Assembly: GCA_020635905.1 (NCBI GenBank)
Contig: JACJYV010000005.1
Location: 558,001-622,000 of the forward strand
DNA length: 64,000 bases
Reading direction: 5' to 3'
Source: Bacteroidia bacterium
GTDB taxonomy: Bacteria; Bacteroidota; Bacteroidia; J057; JADKCL01
Both the position numbers and the translations under genes were made by a program. Positions 1-7,921 of this stretch are shown one piece after another; within the stretch, counting starts at the first letter, position 1, and each line of letters begins with the position of its first letter. The notes below the pieces were generated by a model. The model was not told the DNA's origin. It did no database searches and saw only the letters and a list, made by a program, of their open reading frames with translations.

Positions 1-2
1 GC

Positions 3-1397
3 GACGCCTACCAGGAGGTGCTCGAAAGCTACTTTGACGAGGTTTTTGGCATTCGCCCGCGCATCACCCGCTACCACCACCACGATTGCCACGCGGCCAG
101 CGCATATTACGCCTCTGGCTTCGACCAGGCCATGGTCATCACCCTCGACAACTCGGGCGATGGCAGTTCCACCTCCTTTTCCGTAGGAAAAGGCCAGGAA
201 CTCACCCTGCTCGAACGCCTCTCCAAACCGCACAGTCTGGGTCTCTATTACTCCATGATCACCCAGTTTTGCGGCTTCAACCGCGACACGGACGAGTACA
301 AACTCATGGGACTTTCCAGTTATGGAGATCCCCTGAAATACGATTTTTCCTGGCTGCTGAAATGGGAAAATGACCTTTTCGCCCTTGATACCTCTTTTCT
401 AAAGGAAATTCCTGCAGGAGGTTCCCAACCCACCCGTCAGCAGATCATGTTTGGCCCCAATCTGCCCGAAAAACTGGGCCCCGTACGTCGGCGAAAAGGG
501 CCTATTACCCGATTTTATCAGGATATCGCAGCCTCAGCTCAGCATCGTCTGGAAGAAGTGTTGGTCCAGACCGTGACGGCCCTGCATGAACGCACGGGCA
601 TGCGCAAACTCTGTCTGGCCGGGGGTGTGGCTCTCAACTGTGCGGCCAACCGTCGCCTCATGCAATTGCCTTTCATCGACGACCTGTACGTGCAGCCTGC
701 TTCCTCGGACGCAGGCATTTCTCTGGGCGCGGCTTACCTGGCTGCCCGCGAACAAGGACACACCTGTCAACCCATGCGCACGGCGCTTCTGGGACCAGAA
801 TTTACCAATGTGGAGATCAAAACTGCGCTCAAAACCCTGGGAGTCCCGCACAAACCTTGTCCTGATCCAGCCCGCGAAGCGGCGGTCAGGGTAGCCAAAA
901 ACGAGGTGGTGGGCTGGTTTCAGGGCCGCATGGAATTCGGACCCAGGGCCCTGGGAGCCAGGAGTATCCTGGCCAATCCCACCCATCCCGAGATGCAAAG
1001 CATGGTCAATCTGAAGATCAAATTCAGGGAAACTTTCCGTCCGTTTTGTCCTTCAGTGATCGAAAAAGATTCCCCCAAATACTTCAAAGGCCGCCTCAAA
1101 CAAGCGCCTTACATGACGATCACCTACAAAGTGCGCAAAGAAGCCCGCACCCAGTTGCCCGCCATCACCCACGTGGACGGCACGGCCCGCATCCAGACGG
1201 TCAACAAAAAGCAGAATCCACTCTATTTTCGCTATCTCGAGCACCTGAAAGAATTGATTGGACACGGCGTCAGCCTCAACACCAGCTTCAACCGCAACAG
1301 CGAACCCATCGTGTGCACCCCCATTGAGGCAATTTCAGCTTTTTATGGGAGCGGCATGGATGCTTTGGTGATAGGAAATTTTGTGCTGGAGAAATAG
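3..1397 (+). CDS. Carbamoyltransferase, NodU/CmcH family (5' end missing)
   Basis: The reading frame is open from the first bases of the window, so the GTG at 18 is internal and the true N-terminus lies upstream; the family is usually about 570-600 residues and about 465 are present. The first part carries the His-rich motif of the Kae1/TsaD-like fold (HHHDCHAASA, near bases 77-110), which binds metal and carbamoyl-adenylate. The second part has the C-terminal carbamoyltransferase domain with the GRMEFGPRALGARSI signature (around bases 920-965). Family members transfer a carbamoyl group from carbamoyl phosphate through an adenylate to a hydroxyl of a sugar, antibiotic or nodulation factor. 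The substrate cannot be told from this window because no biosynthetic neighbours are visible. The family call is secure; the role is unknown. Confidence 0.93.
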   Translation, partial: DAYQEVLESYFDEVFGIRPRITRYHHHDCHAASAYYASGFDQAMVITLDNSGDGSSTSFSVGKGQELTLLERLSKPHSLGLYYSMITQFCGFNRDTDEYKLMGLSSYGDPLKYDFSWLLKWENDLFALDTSFLKEIPAGGSQPTRQQIMFGPNLPEKLGPVRRRKGPITRFYQDIAASAQHRLEEVLVQTVTALHERTGMRKLCLAGGVALNCAANRRLMQLPFIDDLYVQPASSDAGISLGAAYLAAREQGHTCQPMRTALLGPEFTNVEIKTALKTLGVPHKPCPDPAREAAVRVAKNEVVGWFQGRMEFGPRALGARSILANPTHPEMQSMVNLKIKFRETFRPFCPSVIEKDSPKYFKGRLKQAPYMTITYKVRKEARTQLPAITHVDGTARIQTVNKKQNPLYFRYLEHLKELIGHGVSLNTSFNRNSEPIVCTPIEAISAFYGSGMDALVIGNFVLEK

Positions 1398-1418
1398 GTT
1401 CTGGTCAAATAGTCCACG

Positions 1419-1485
1419 GTCAACTGTCCACGGACGGCGGTCGGCAGTCGACCTTACTGTGGACTGTGGTCCGTGGACCGTTGAC
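1419..1485. repeat. Imperfect inverted repeat overlapping a gene end
   Basis: The 17-base arms at 1419-1435 and 1469-1485 (GTCAACTGTCCACGGAC against the reverse complement of GTCCGTGGACCGTTGAC) differ at one position. Further partial copies of the GTCCAC/GTCAAC unit lie at 1411-1419 and 1456-1469. The right arm lies inside the last codons of the leftward SRPBCC gene. It lacks a T-run typical of an intrinsic terminator, so a dispersed REP-like repeat is the likelier reading. Confidence 0.6.
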
Positions 1486-1924
1486 TTTCCGCAAAAAACC
1501 TACGGTAAATGGGCTTGCGATAGACAAATTGTCCCCAGATGACCGGCCTGAGCAGCCAGTCGCCCAGGAGGGTACCTGTAGAGAAGGACACCTCGTCCAC
1601 GATGTCTGTTTGAGTTCCTGCCTGAATTACCCGATGTTTGTGCCGCCATTTTTTGATGGGAAAGGGCATTCTCCTGCCTTCATCCACAAAAAAACATTCC
1701 TCCTCCCCCTCCTGAGATTCTGTGATCACATTATACCAGTCCTGACGGATGATACCCAGAATCTTCACTTCCAGGCTCACGATATTCCCCACCTTTTTCC
1801 CGCCAAACTCACGCAGGGTAATTCGCATCCCCGGCGGCTTCAAGGCCATGAATAGTTCTTCCTCAAACAGCTCAAAGACCGTTTGAAAGTCACAATCAAC
1901 CCGGGTTTTTAAGATGATTTGCAT
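1454..1924 (-). CDS. SRPBCC (START-like) ligand-binding family protein
   Basis: This 156-residue protein has the look of the SRPBCC/polyketide-cyclase fold: an N-terminal beta strand followed by FELFEEELFMAL, a central run of strands with VSLEVKILGIIRQDW, and a C-terminal long helix (LGDWLLRPVIWGQFVYRKPIYRRFF). Members bind hydrophobic ligands in a deep cavity; no catalytic residues can be assigned. There is no signal peptide, so it should be cytoplasmic. The last 10 or so residues (SQRSTDHSPQ) are encoded by the inverted repeat at 1419-1485 and are unlike the rest of the protein, suggesting the repeat replaced the original stop region. The upstream gap to the next leftward gene is short (45 bases), so the two may be co-transcribed. 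Confidence 0.75.
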   Translation of the reverse strand: MQIILKTRVDCDFQTVFELFEEELFMALKPPGMRITLREFGGKKVGNIVSLEVKILGIIRQDWYNVITESQEGEEECFFVDEGRRMPFPIKKWRHKHRVIQAGTQTDIVDEVSFSTGTLLGDWLLRPVIWGQFVYRKPIYRRFFAESQRSTDHSPQ

Positions 1925-1969
1925 AAGCGCCTTGTTGTAACCGCGGGTGCCTTCAACTTGTTCAGGAAA

Positions 1970-2593
1970 TTATTTACAATCTCCCTGATACAGCACCATG
2001 TAATCCATAATGGTGGTGATGGCTTCTGGTCGCAGGTCACGCTCCAGACTTTCGTTGGTATCGACCGCTTCGGCCTCTTTCCACACAGTACACCAGTCGC
2101 TGTCAAAGGCTACCTGGGCCCGAATCAGGCCACGGATCATTTGCGCCACATAGCTTGTTTTCAGGCCTTTGGCTGCCTGCTCCACAAAGGGCAAAGCCCG
2201 GTCGGGCTTGAAATAGTCGTCCAGGGCCATCAGGTAGGCCACACATAGCTGCTGGTCGGGACGGAGTTTTTTGAGGGATTTGGGCTCCAGCGCTTTACCC
2301 GCTTTGACCTTAATGCCCCACCTTTCCAGCAGAATTTCATGGTTTTGCTTTCCCTCGAAAGTCCAGCCCAGGGCATTGCAGGCTGCCATTTTCTGATCGA
2401 GGGGTATTTCCTTTTTGGCGAGAAAGAGAGCAATTTCCTGATCCACCATTCCTGCCTCGCTGGCATGCTTTACCTCAGGAATGTCCTGGTAGGCGGTCCA
2501 GAAGTCGGTGGAGGTGAGGGGAGAGTCGGCAAAAGCTGCCTTAGCACCCAGGAGGCAGAGCAGCAAAAGGAGTGTCAGGTGTTTTTTAAGCAT
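1970..2593 (-). CDS. Secreted/periplasmic protein of unknown function
   Basis: I start this at the ATG at 2593, giving 207 residues that open with a clear signal peptide (MLKKHLTLLLLLCLLGAKAAFA, cleavage after AFA). The frame is open further upstream to 2698, but that extension would run through a hairpin at 2617-2648 and would bury the signal peptide. The mature part is helical and polar, with repeated aromatic and Leu positions that suggest helical repeats, and ends in MVLYQGDCK. I do not recognise the family. An exact TATATTTG, matching the Bacteroidota -7 consensus TAnnTTTG, lies at 2616-2609 just upstream, although no -33 TTTG is seen at the right spacing. Confidence 0.72.
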   Translation of the reverse strand: MLKKHLTLLLLLCLLGAKAAFADSPLTSTDFWTAYQDIPEVKHASEAGMVDQEIALFLAKKEIPLDQKMAACNALGWTFEGKQNHEILLERWGIKVKAGKALEPKSLKKLRPDQQLCVAYLMALDDYFKPDRALPFVEQAAKGLKTSYVAQMIRGLIRAQVAFDSDWCTVWKEAEAVDTNESLERDLRPEAITTIMDYMVLYQGDCK

Positions 2594-2616
2594 GGCTGTA
2601 ATTTTTCTCAAATATA

Positions 2617-2648
2617 GAAAAACGCCCCTTTTGCAGAGGCGTTTTTCC
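2617..2648. terminator. Hairpin with flanking A/T runs, probable terminator
   Basis: The arms AAAAACGCC and GGCGTTTTT (2618-2626 and 2638-2646) form a 9-bp stem with an 11-base loop. It would work in either direction. It stands just upstream of the start of the leftward secreted-protein gene, so in that direction it would stop read-through from further right. The stretch between 2650 and 2970 holds nothing else that I can support. Confidence 0.5.
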
Positions 2649-2970
2649 ATGAAAAGAACACTTTTGAAACCCTGATCACCCGAAATCTTTAGGCACAATT
2701 TCCAGAAAACGAACTTCCCTGAACCTGGAAGTCAGTCTGCGTTGGGGTCAGGACTAATTGGACTGAAATGAACAGAAATCAAATTGGGGGTCCGCGGTGC
2801 AGAAAATCTCTGGCGACAAGGCACCATCAATGAGGGGTGGCCAGATCGTAAGCGGACGGTGAGCGCCCTGGGGCTGAAAGAAAAGCGTTTCTTCCAAAAC
2901 GGGCAATGAAACAGAAAAGCAGCAGCGAAGCAATTGGTTGGTTTGAGGTTGCTGGAACATAGGTTTGTTA

Positions 2971-3144
2971 TTAAAATGAATCCAGGTAATTCTTTACATC
3001 ATCGGCAGTTGGTTTTGATTTAAGGTAATTGAAAGTGAATTCCCCTGACTGTGCTTTTGCCTCAATGGATTTTTTTTGAGGACGAATGGTCCACTTCCCC
3101 GTCTGATTGGATTTGAGAATTTTACAAAAACGTCCCCAGACCAT
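2971..3144 (-). CDS. Possible small protein (57 aa) or remnant of a larger gene
   Basis: A 57-codon frame starts at ATG 3144 and stops at 2971. Its product is rich in Lys and polar residues and ends KPTADDVKNYLDSF, which reads like a genuine soluble C-terminus rather than a chance frame. A TAG stop sits directly before the ATG, so it is not simply the tail of an open frame, but the ribosome-binding site is weak. It lies alone in an otherwise gene-free gap of about 600 bases between the secreted protein and the hydroxylase, on the same strand as both. It may be a small gene or the leftover 3' end of a decayed gene; I cannot assign a function. Confidence 0.35.
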   Translation of the reverse strand: MVWGRFCKILKSNQTGKWTIRPQKKSIEAKAQSGEFTFNYLKSKPTADDVKNYLDSF

Positions 3145-3199
3145 CTAAATGGCTTTTTTTCTTACACTACACAATAAAAGGGACCTCTAAAATCAGATT

Positions 3200-4456
3200 T
3201 TACCCTGCCACTTCCTTGGCCCGTAAACGCGGCAAAATGGCCAGCAGCCAGGTCAGAGAAACAGCCAGCAATCCAGCGCCAATCAGGGTGGAGGTGAGCA
3301 GCCATTCGGGTTGATACTCAGGATGGAGCATGGGCAGGAGTGGCACGGAAGCGGCCAGCACGGGCAGGCGCACGATTTCTGAGGCCAGGGCCCAGCTTTT
3401 GCGGTCAAAAATGGCTCCCAGGTTGATCACGCCCCAGAATATGAGGGCGGCCATGGCAAGCTTCGGCCAGAGGCCGAAGGCCTCGCCCAAAAAGAGGAAA
3501 GCAGTGGTCACGCCAATGATCAGCACATACTGGAAGAAAATGTAGGGATTCACTGAACCTGGGGCGTGGCGGTCATACTTTTGCACCTTTTCCACCGTCA
3601 CTTCGGGCACCTTGCGCTGCCCTCCCATCTCTTTGGGAAGCCAGCCAGGCGGCATAAACCAGGCCCGAAAACGGTCCCAGATGCGCCGCATGTGCGACAT
3701 GTCGCCCAGCAATTCCTTGTAATAATGAAAATTCGCCCAGACAGGATTCCAGCTGCTCAACGGGGTGGTGATCCCATAGACCACTTCTTCCTCCTCGGCC
3801 TGGAAAGTGCCAAACATGCGGTCAAAAATGATGAGGGTGCCGCCATGATTGCGGTCGATGTACTTTGGATTGCGCCCGTGGTGCACCCGGTGGTGGGAGG
3901 GCGTATTGAAAATAAGCTCAATGATCCAGGGTAGTTTGCCGATCGCACGGGTATGAATCCAGAACTGGTAAAGCGTCTGAAATTGATTGACCACCACAAA
4001 CATGAAGGGGCTGAAGCCAATCAGGGCCAGGGGCAGGTAAAACAGGGAGGAGAAAAAGGGCTGGAAAGCGCTTTGGCGCAAGGCCACAGAAAGGTTGTAC
4101 TCCTCGCTCTGGTGATGCACAATGTGAGCGCCCCACATGACCGCGAGTTCGTGGGAATAGCGGTGAAACCAGTAATAGAAAAAATCCACCCCCACAAAGC
4201 ACAAGGTCCAGGCCCACCAGGTTTGGGGAATTTCCAGCAGGCGGAAATTGTCGTACAAATAAAGGTATCCCACAATGAACACGGTCCGCACCAGGGCGCC
4301 AAACACCTGCGAGGTTACTCCGCAGGAAATGTTGTTGACGGCGTCATTGAAGCGATACAACTTTGATTTGGCCAGCTTTTGCACCAGCACTTCCACCCCG
4401 ATCAGCAAAAAGAAGACGGGAATGGCCATGGCGATGTAGTTGGGGGCTTTGTCCAT
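3200..4456 (-). CDS. Sterol desaturase / fatty acid hydroxylase superfamily membrane protein
   Basis: This 418-residue integral membrane protein carries the di-iron histidine motifs of the fatty-acid hydroxylase superfamily: HRYSH (98-102), HIVHH (111-115), and HHRVHH (188-193) followed by NHGG (203-206). Hydrophobic segments precede the first motif (about 10-26, 52-68, 83-97), and a second membrane block lies near the C-terminus (about 310-345 and 370-410). Family members insert oxygen into C-H bonds of lipids using a di-iron centre; bacterial proteins with this extended C-terminus resemble the alkylglycerol monooxygenase branch, but the substrate is an inference. The stop of the DUF1016 gene overlaps its start at 4456, suggesting translational coupling although the functions look unrelated. 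Confidence 0.9.
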   Translation of the reverse strand: MDKAPNYIAMAIPVFFLLIGVEVLVQKLAKSKLYRFNDAVNNISCGVTSQVFGALVRTVFIVGYLYLYDNFRLLEIPQTWWAWTLCFVGVDFFYYWFHRYSHELAVMWGAHIVHHQSEEYNLSVALRQSAFQPFFSSLFYLPLALIGFSPFMFVVVNQFQTLYQFWIHTRAIGKLPWIIELIFNTPSHHRVHHGRNPKYIDRNHGGTLIIFDRMFGTFQAEEEEVVYGITTPLSSWNPVWANFHYYKELLGDMSHMRRIWDRFRAWFMPPGWLPKEMGGQRKVPEVTVEKVQKYDRHAPGSVNPYIFFQYVLIIGVTTAFLFLGEAFGLWPKLAMAALIFWGVINLGAIFDRKSWALASEIVRLPVLAASVPLLPMLHPEYQPEWLLTSTLIGAGLLAVSLTWLLAILPRLRAKEVAG

Positions 4457-5499
4457 TACATATTTTGGTTTAATTTTTCCTTTGCAATTTCAATTGCCCG
4501 ATTCAGTTTTTCAGCAAGCAACTGGCGTGAAGGAAGTTCTGTAATATACTCTGCCACCCTGATATTTCCCTTGTCTAATTGTAATAATTCGATTTTTTCT
4601 GCTGATTTTTCCGCACAAAGAATTAAACCAACAGGTGACTCCTCCCCTTCCTTCATTTCATATTTTTCGAGCCACTTCAGGTATAATTCCATTTGTCCTT
4701 TGTCTCTTGCCTGAAATTTACCCAACTTCAGATCAATGACGAAAAGTCTCCTTAACCCACGGTGAAAAAACAATAAATCAATGTAGTGATCCTCCTCGTC
4801 TATGATGATTCGCTTTTGTCTCGCCAAAAAGGCAAAGTCCGTTCCCAATTCCGCAAGAAATAGCTGAAGTTCAGACAATATTGCTGATTCCAAATCATTT
4901 TCACTGAATACATTTCTAAGGTTGAGAAAATCCAGTATATAAGGATCACGAAAAACCAATTCAGGACTAAGGATTTCCCCTGATTTCATTTTCTCAAGTT
5001 CCTGGATGATCAACTGCTCAGGTTTCTTTGAGATGGCTGTCCTTTCGAACAGCATTGATTGGATTTTTTCACCCAGTGCCCTTGTATTCCACCCCTCCCT
5101 TTGGGCTAAAATGACATAAAAATCCCTTTTGAGCTGGTCCTCAATGTATGCCAAAGTTTTCAAATGTGTCCCACTCAATTTTCTGCTTAACGATGAGACA
5201 ATTTCAGGATCTGGAAAAGTCTCCGCAACGCGGAGACAATTAAAAAGATTCTTTCGTGAATAACCTGACCCAAACTCCTGGGTTAGGGCAACACTTAGAC
5301 TTTGAATAATATTTTTTCCATAGGCAGCCCTTTTTCCTTCAAGAATATGCCTATTGATCAGATCGCCAATTTTCCAATTCATTAGGATAACAGCCGAATT
5401 AACACTGTTTGAAACCCGTTTCTGGGTGTCCAGAATTATCTTTCTTATATCTGAAAAAAGGGTTAAATCATTTATCCCAACTTGATCGTCTTCTGCCAT
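4456..5499 (-). CDS. DUF1016 / YhcG-type PDDEXK nuclease-fold protein
   Basis: I choose the ATG at 5499 (347 residues, MAEDDQVG...) because the longer frame from 5589 would begin inside a perfect hairpin. The N-terminal half is the DUF1016 helical domain (ILMNWKIGDLINRHILEG, YSRKNLFNCLRVAETFPD). The C-terminal half is a PD-(D/E)XK-type nuclease fold (DEEDHYIDLLFFHRGLRRLF followed by VIDLKLGKF). Relatives are linked to restriction, DNA repair or mobile elements, with no single settled role. A short palindrome is built into the coding sequence at 5219-5237 and is shared with the hairpin upstream, which suggests a repeat has been domesticated in the gene. Confidence 0.85.
   Translation of the reverse strand: MAEDDQVGINDLTLFSDIRKIILDTQKRVSNSVNSAVILMNWKIGDLINRHILEGKRAAYGKNIIQSLSVALTQEFGSGYSRKNLFNCLRVAETFPDPEIVSSLSRKLSGTHLKTLAYIEDQLKRDFYVILAQREGWNTRALGEKIQSMLFERTAISKKPEQLIIQELEKMKSGEILSPELVFRDPYILDFLNLRNVFSENDLESAILSELQLFLAELGTDFAFLARQKRIIIDEEDHYIDLLFFHRGLRRLFVIDLKLGKFQARDKGQMELYLKWLEKYEMKEGEESPVGLILCAEKSAEKIELLQLDKGNIRVAEYITELPSRQLLAEKLNRAIEIAKEKLNQNM
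5219..5237. repeat. Palindrome inside the DUF1016 gene
   Basis: GTCTCCGC-AAC-GCGGAGAC is a perfect 8-bp stem. The 12-base string AAAAGTCTCCGC at 5215-5226 recurs in the hairpin at 5589-5623. Confidence 0.6.
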
Positions 5500-5588
5500 T
5501 TTTATTATTCGCAAATCAAGGATACTTTCCCTGTAAATAATGTAGTAATGTTCAAATTTAATCAGCTTTAACCTGAATTGAAATTTCA

Positions 5589-5623
5589 ATTCAAAAGTCT
5601 CCGCGCTACGGAGACTTTTGAAT
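5589..5623. repeat. Perfect 15-bp hairpin upstream of the DUF1016 gene
   Basis: Arms 5589-5603 and 5609-5623 are perfectly complementary with a 5-base loop (CGCTA). There is no T-run that would mark a classical terminator on either side. It resembles the palindrome inside the neighbouring gene and looks like a dispersed repeat or a 5'-leader structure. Confidence 0.65.
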
Positions 5624-5714
5624 ATATACTTTTCTCAATCAAATCTCCCGATCTCAAATCTCAGAAATAATATTCTGTTACCTCTTTGAGTTAGATAGAT
5701 AACAAACAACTTGC

Positions 5715-6071
5715 ATGAAAGGTAGAATTCTCTTTCTGGTCATGGCTGGCATTTTATTGAACTCATGGATGTGGGCGCGTGCTCCCCTGCCCGGGGGAGA
5801 AAGTCCGCCCGCCAAGATCGACTTCAAAGGTTATGACAACTCAGGAAGCAACCTGGGCATTGTGTATGCCATTCCCTACGCGGGAATGGTCGAGTTTCGC
5901 ATCTTCGATGCGGAGGGAACCCTGGTCTGGCGCGAGCAATATGTGCGTGAAAAGGGCGAGCACAAGCTGAATCTCAAGCAAAGCGCCTTCAAGCCCAACC
6001 AATCCTATTCTATTCAGATGAATTACAAACAAGACGAAATCAAACGGGAGCTTGCGCTGCCGCATAAATGA
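5715..6071 (+). CDS. Small secreted protein of unknown function
   Basis: A 118-residue product begins with a signal peptide (MKGRILFLVMAGILLNSWMWARA). The mature part has a beta-sandwich flavour: NLGIVYAIPYAGMVEFRIFDAEG followed by LVWREQYVREKGEHKLNL, the pattern seen in FlgD/T9SS-tail-like immunoglobulin folds that describe an extended strand-loop-strand. It is too short and lacks the terminal KxxVK motif for a proper T9SS sorting tail. It precedes the VWA lipoprotein by 51 bases on the same strand and may share its transcript. I do not recognise a named family. Confidence 0.65.
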   Translation: MKGRILFLVMAGILLNSWMWARAPLPGGESPPAKIDFKGYDNSGSNLGIVYAIPYAGMVEFRIFDAEGTLVWREQYVREKGEHKLNLKQSAFKPNQSYSIQMNYKQDEIKRELALPHK

Positions 6072-6122
6072 TTTTTAAAGGTTGGCAATACCCAAATTAT
6101 TTTTCACCCAAACCACTTTGAC

Positions 6123-7796
6123 ATGAAAACCCGCCTTCTACCCTTCGCCATCCTGGGCCTGCTGGTCTCAGGAATTCTCTTACCTTCCTGCCACCACAGA
6201 AAAGGTCAAATTGACTTTTTGGGCAGGGGCAGGCAAGAAACGGGCCTGAAATATAACGAGGACGAAGGTTTTCAGGTAAAATGTTTCCGGGGAATAAATC
6301 TGGACGAAGATGAGGGATTTTCTGAAAAGGAAATGGAAAGATTAACTCGGGAGGGCAATTTTGACACAGAAGATTATGCCCCGCTGATTGAAAACGAATT
6401 TCTCGATCCCACCCAGGCGCCACTTTCCACTTTTTCCATTGACGTGGATGCTGCTTCTTACAGCAATTGCCGCCGTTATCTGATGCAGCAGGGTGAATTG
6501 CCGCCCAAAGGCGCAGTTCGCATCGAGGAATTCATCAATTATTTTGATTATAATTACCCTCAGCCATCAGGGGAGGCCCCTGTTGCCCTGTTCAGCGAAT
6601 ATGCGGACTGTCCCTGGAACAAAGACAATAAATTGGTCATGATGGGCCTGCAGGCCAAAAAAATTCCCCTGGAAAATTTGCCTCCCTCCAATCTGGTTTT
6701 TCTGCTGGACGTCTCGGGATCCATGGATTTTCCCAACAAATTGCCTTTGCTCAAGCAGTCTTTCAGACTGCTGGTCAAGGAATTGCGCCCCGTGGACCGG
6801 GTGGCAGTGGTGGTATATGCAGGAGCCGCAGGCCTGATTTTACCCTCAACCCCGGGCGACCAGAAGGATAAAATTCTGGATTCAATGGAAAAACTGGAGG
6901 CAGGGGGATCGACCGCAGGCGGCGAAGGCATTTTGCTGGCCTACAAAATTGCCAAAGAGAATTTCCTCCCCGACGGAAATAACCGCATCATTATGGCCAC
7001 TGACGGTGACTTCAATGTGGGTGCTTCCAGTGAAGCTTCCCTGGTGAGCATGGTGGAAGAAAAGCGCAAAGAAGGGGTTTTTCTGACCGTTTTGGGCTTT
7101 GGCATGGGCAATTACAAAGACAGCAAAATGGAGTCCCTGGCCGACAAAGGCAACGGAAATTACGCCTACATAGATAACCTTTTGGAAGCGCAAAAAGTGT
7201 TGGTTAATGAATTTGGGGGAACTCTCTTTACTGTGGCCAAGGATGTGAAATTTCAGGTTGAATTCAATCCCACCCGCGTAAAAGGTTATCGCCTGATTGG
7301 CTATGAAAATCGTTTGCTGGCCGCTCAGGATTTCAACGACGACGAAAAAGACGCAGGCGAAATGGGCTCAGGGCACACCGTGACGGCCCTCTATGAGATT
7401 ATTCCCGCAGGAGGATCGACCGAAATGGTGGGACAAACGGACCCGTTGAAATACCAGTCCACCCAAACCACTTCCGCGGCCAACAGCCAGGAGTTGCTGA
7501 CCCTGAAATTCCGTTACAAACTACCAGCTGACAGCGTCAGCAGGCTGGTGACCCAGGCGCTGCCCGACCGGGCCCGCCCGCTGGAAAAATCCAGCGAAAA
7601 CTTTCGTTTTGCCGCCGCCGTAGCCGAATTCGCCCATATTCTCAGGCAATCCAAATACATCCACGACGGCACCTATAGCCAGGCTCTCGAGCTGGCCCAC
7701 AATGCCAAAGGCGAAGATGTGCACGGTTACCGGGCTGAATTCATCCGTCTGGTGGAAACGGCCCAACTCCTGAGCGAAGCTCAGGCGAAAGAATAA
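6123..7796 (+). CDS. VWA-domain lipoprotein, YfbK family
   Basis: The 557-residue product has a lipoprotein signal ending in LLPSC (Cys23), so it should be anchored to a membrane outside the cytoplasm. An N-terminal von Willebrand-associated domain (about 85-160, with DPTQAPLSTFSIDVDAASYS) is followed by a VWA domain with an intact MIDAS motif DVSGS (196-200) and a later TDGDFNVG, and then the DUF3520-type C-terminal domain ending near SEAQAKE. This is the domain order of the YfbK family. VWA domains with MIDAS bind metal and mediate protein contacts; the partner is unknown. No operon partner beyond the small secreted protein upstream is visible. Confidence 0.9.
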   Translation: MKTRLLPFAILGLLVSGILLPSCHHRKGQIDFLGRGRQETGLKYNEDEGFQVKCFRGINLDEDEGFSEKEMERLTREGNFDTEDYAPLIENEFLDPTQAPLSTFSIDVDAASYSNCRRYLMQQGELPPKGAVRIEEFINYFDYNYPQPSGEAPVALFSEYADCPWNKDNKLVMMGLQAKKIPLENLPPSNLVFLLDVSGSMDFPNKLPLLKQSFRLLVKELRPVDRVAVVVYAGAAGLILPSTPGDQKDKILDSMEKLEAGGSTAGGEGILLAYKIAKENFLPDGNNRIIMATDGDFNVGASSEASLVSMVEEKRKEGVFLTVLGFGMGNYKDSKMESLADKGNGNYAYIDNLLEAQKVLVNEFGGTLFTVAKDVKFQVEFNPTRVKGYRLIGYENRLLAAQDFNDDEKDAGEMGSGHTVTALYEIIPAGGSTEMVGQTDPLKYQSTQTTSAANSQELLTLKFRYKLPADSVSRLVTQALPDRARPLEKSSENFRFAAAVAEFAHILRQSKYIHDGTYSQALELAHNAKGEDVHGYRAEFIRLVETAQLLSEAQAKE

Positions 7797-7921
7797 TCCT
7801 TTTCTTTGGGGTTAAAAACGTAAATCTATACAGGGAAAAAGCGCAGTTTCCCCACGTGAAAGGGCATTCCCATTCCAGATCCAACCCTGGTTTTCGAAGT
7901 TTTGGGAGATGGCAAAAGTGA

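Noticed and set aside
2754..2960. Leftward 68-codon frame in the gap
   Set aside because: Pro/Phe-rich with no start context; the smaller frame at 2971-3144 has better coding composition.
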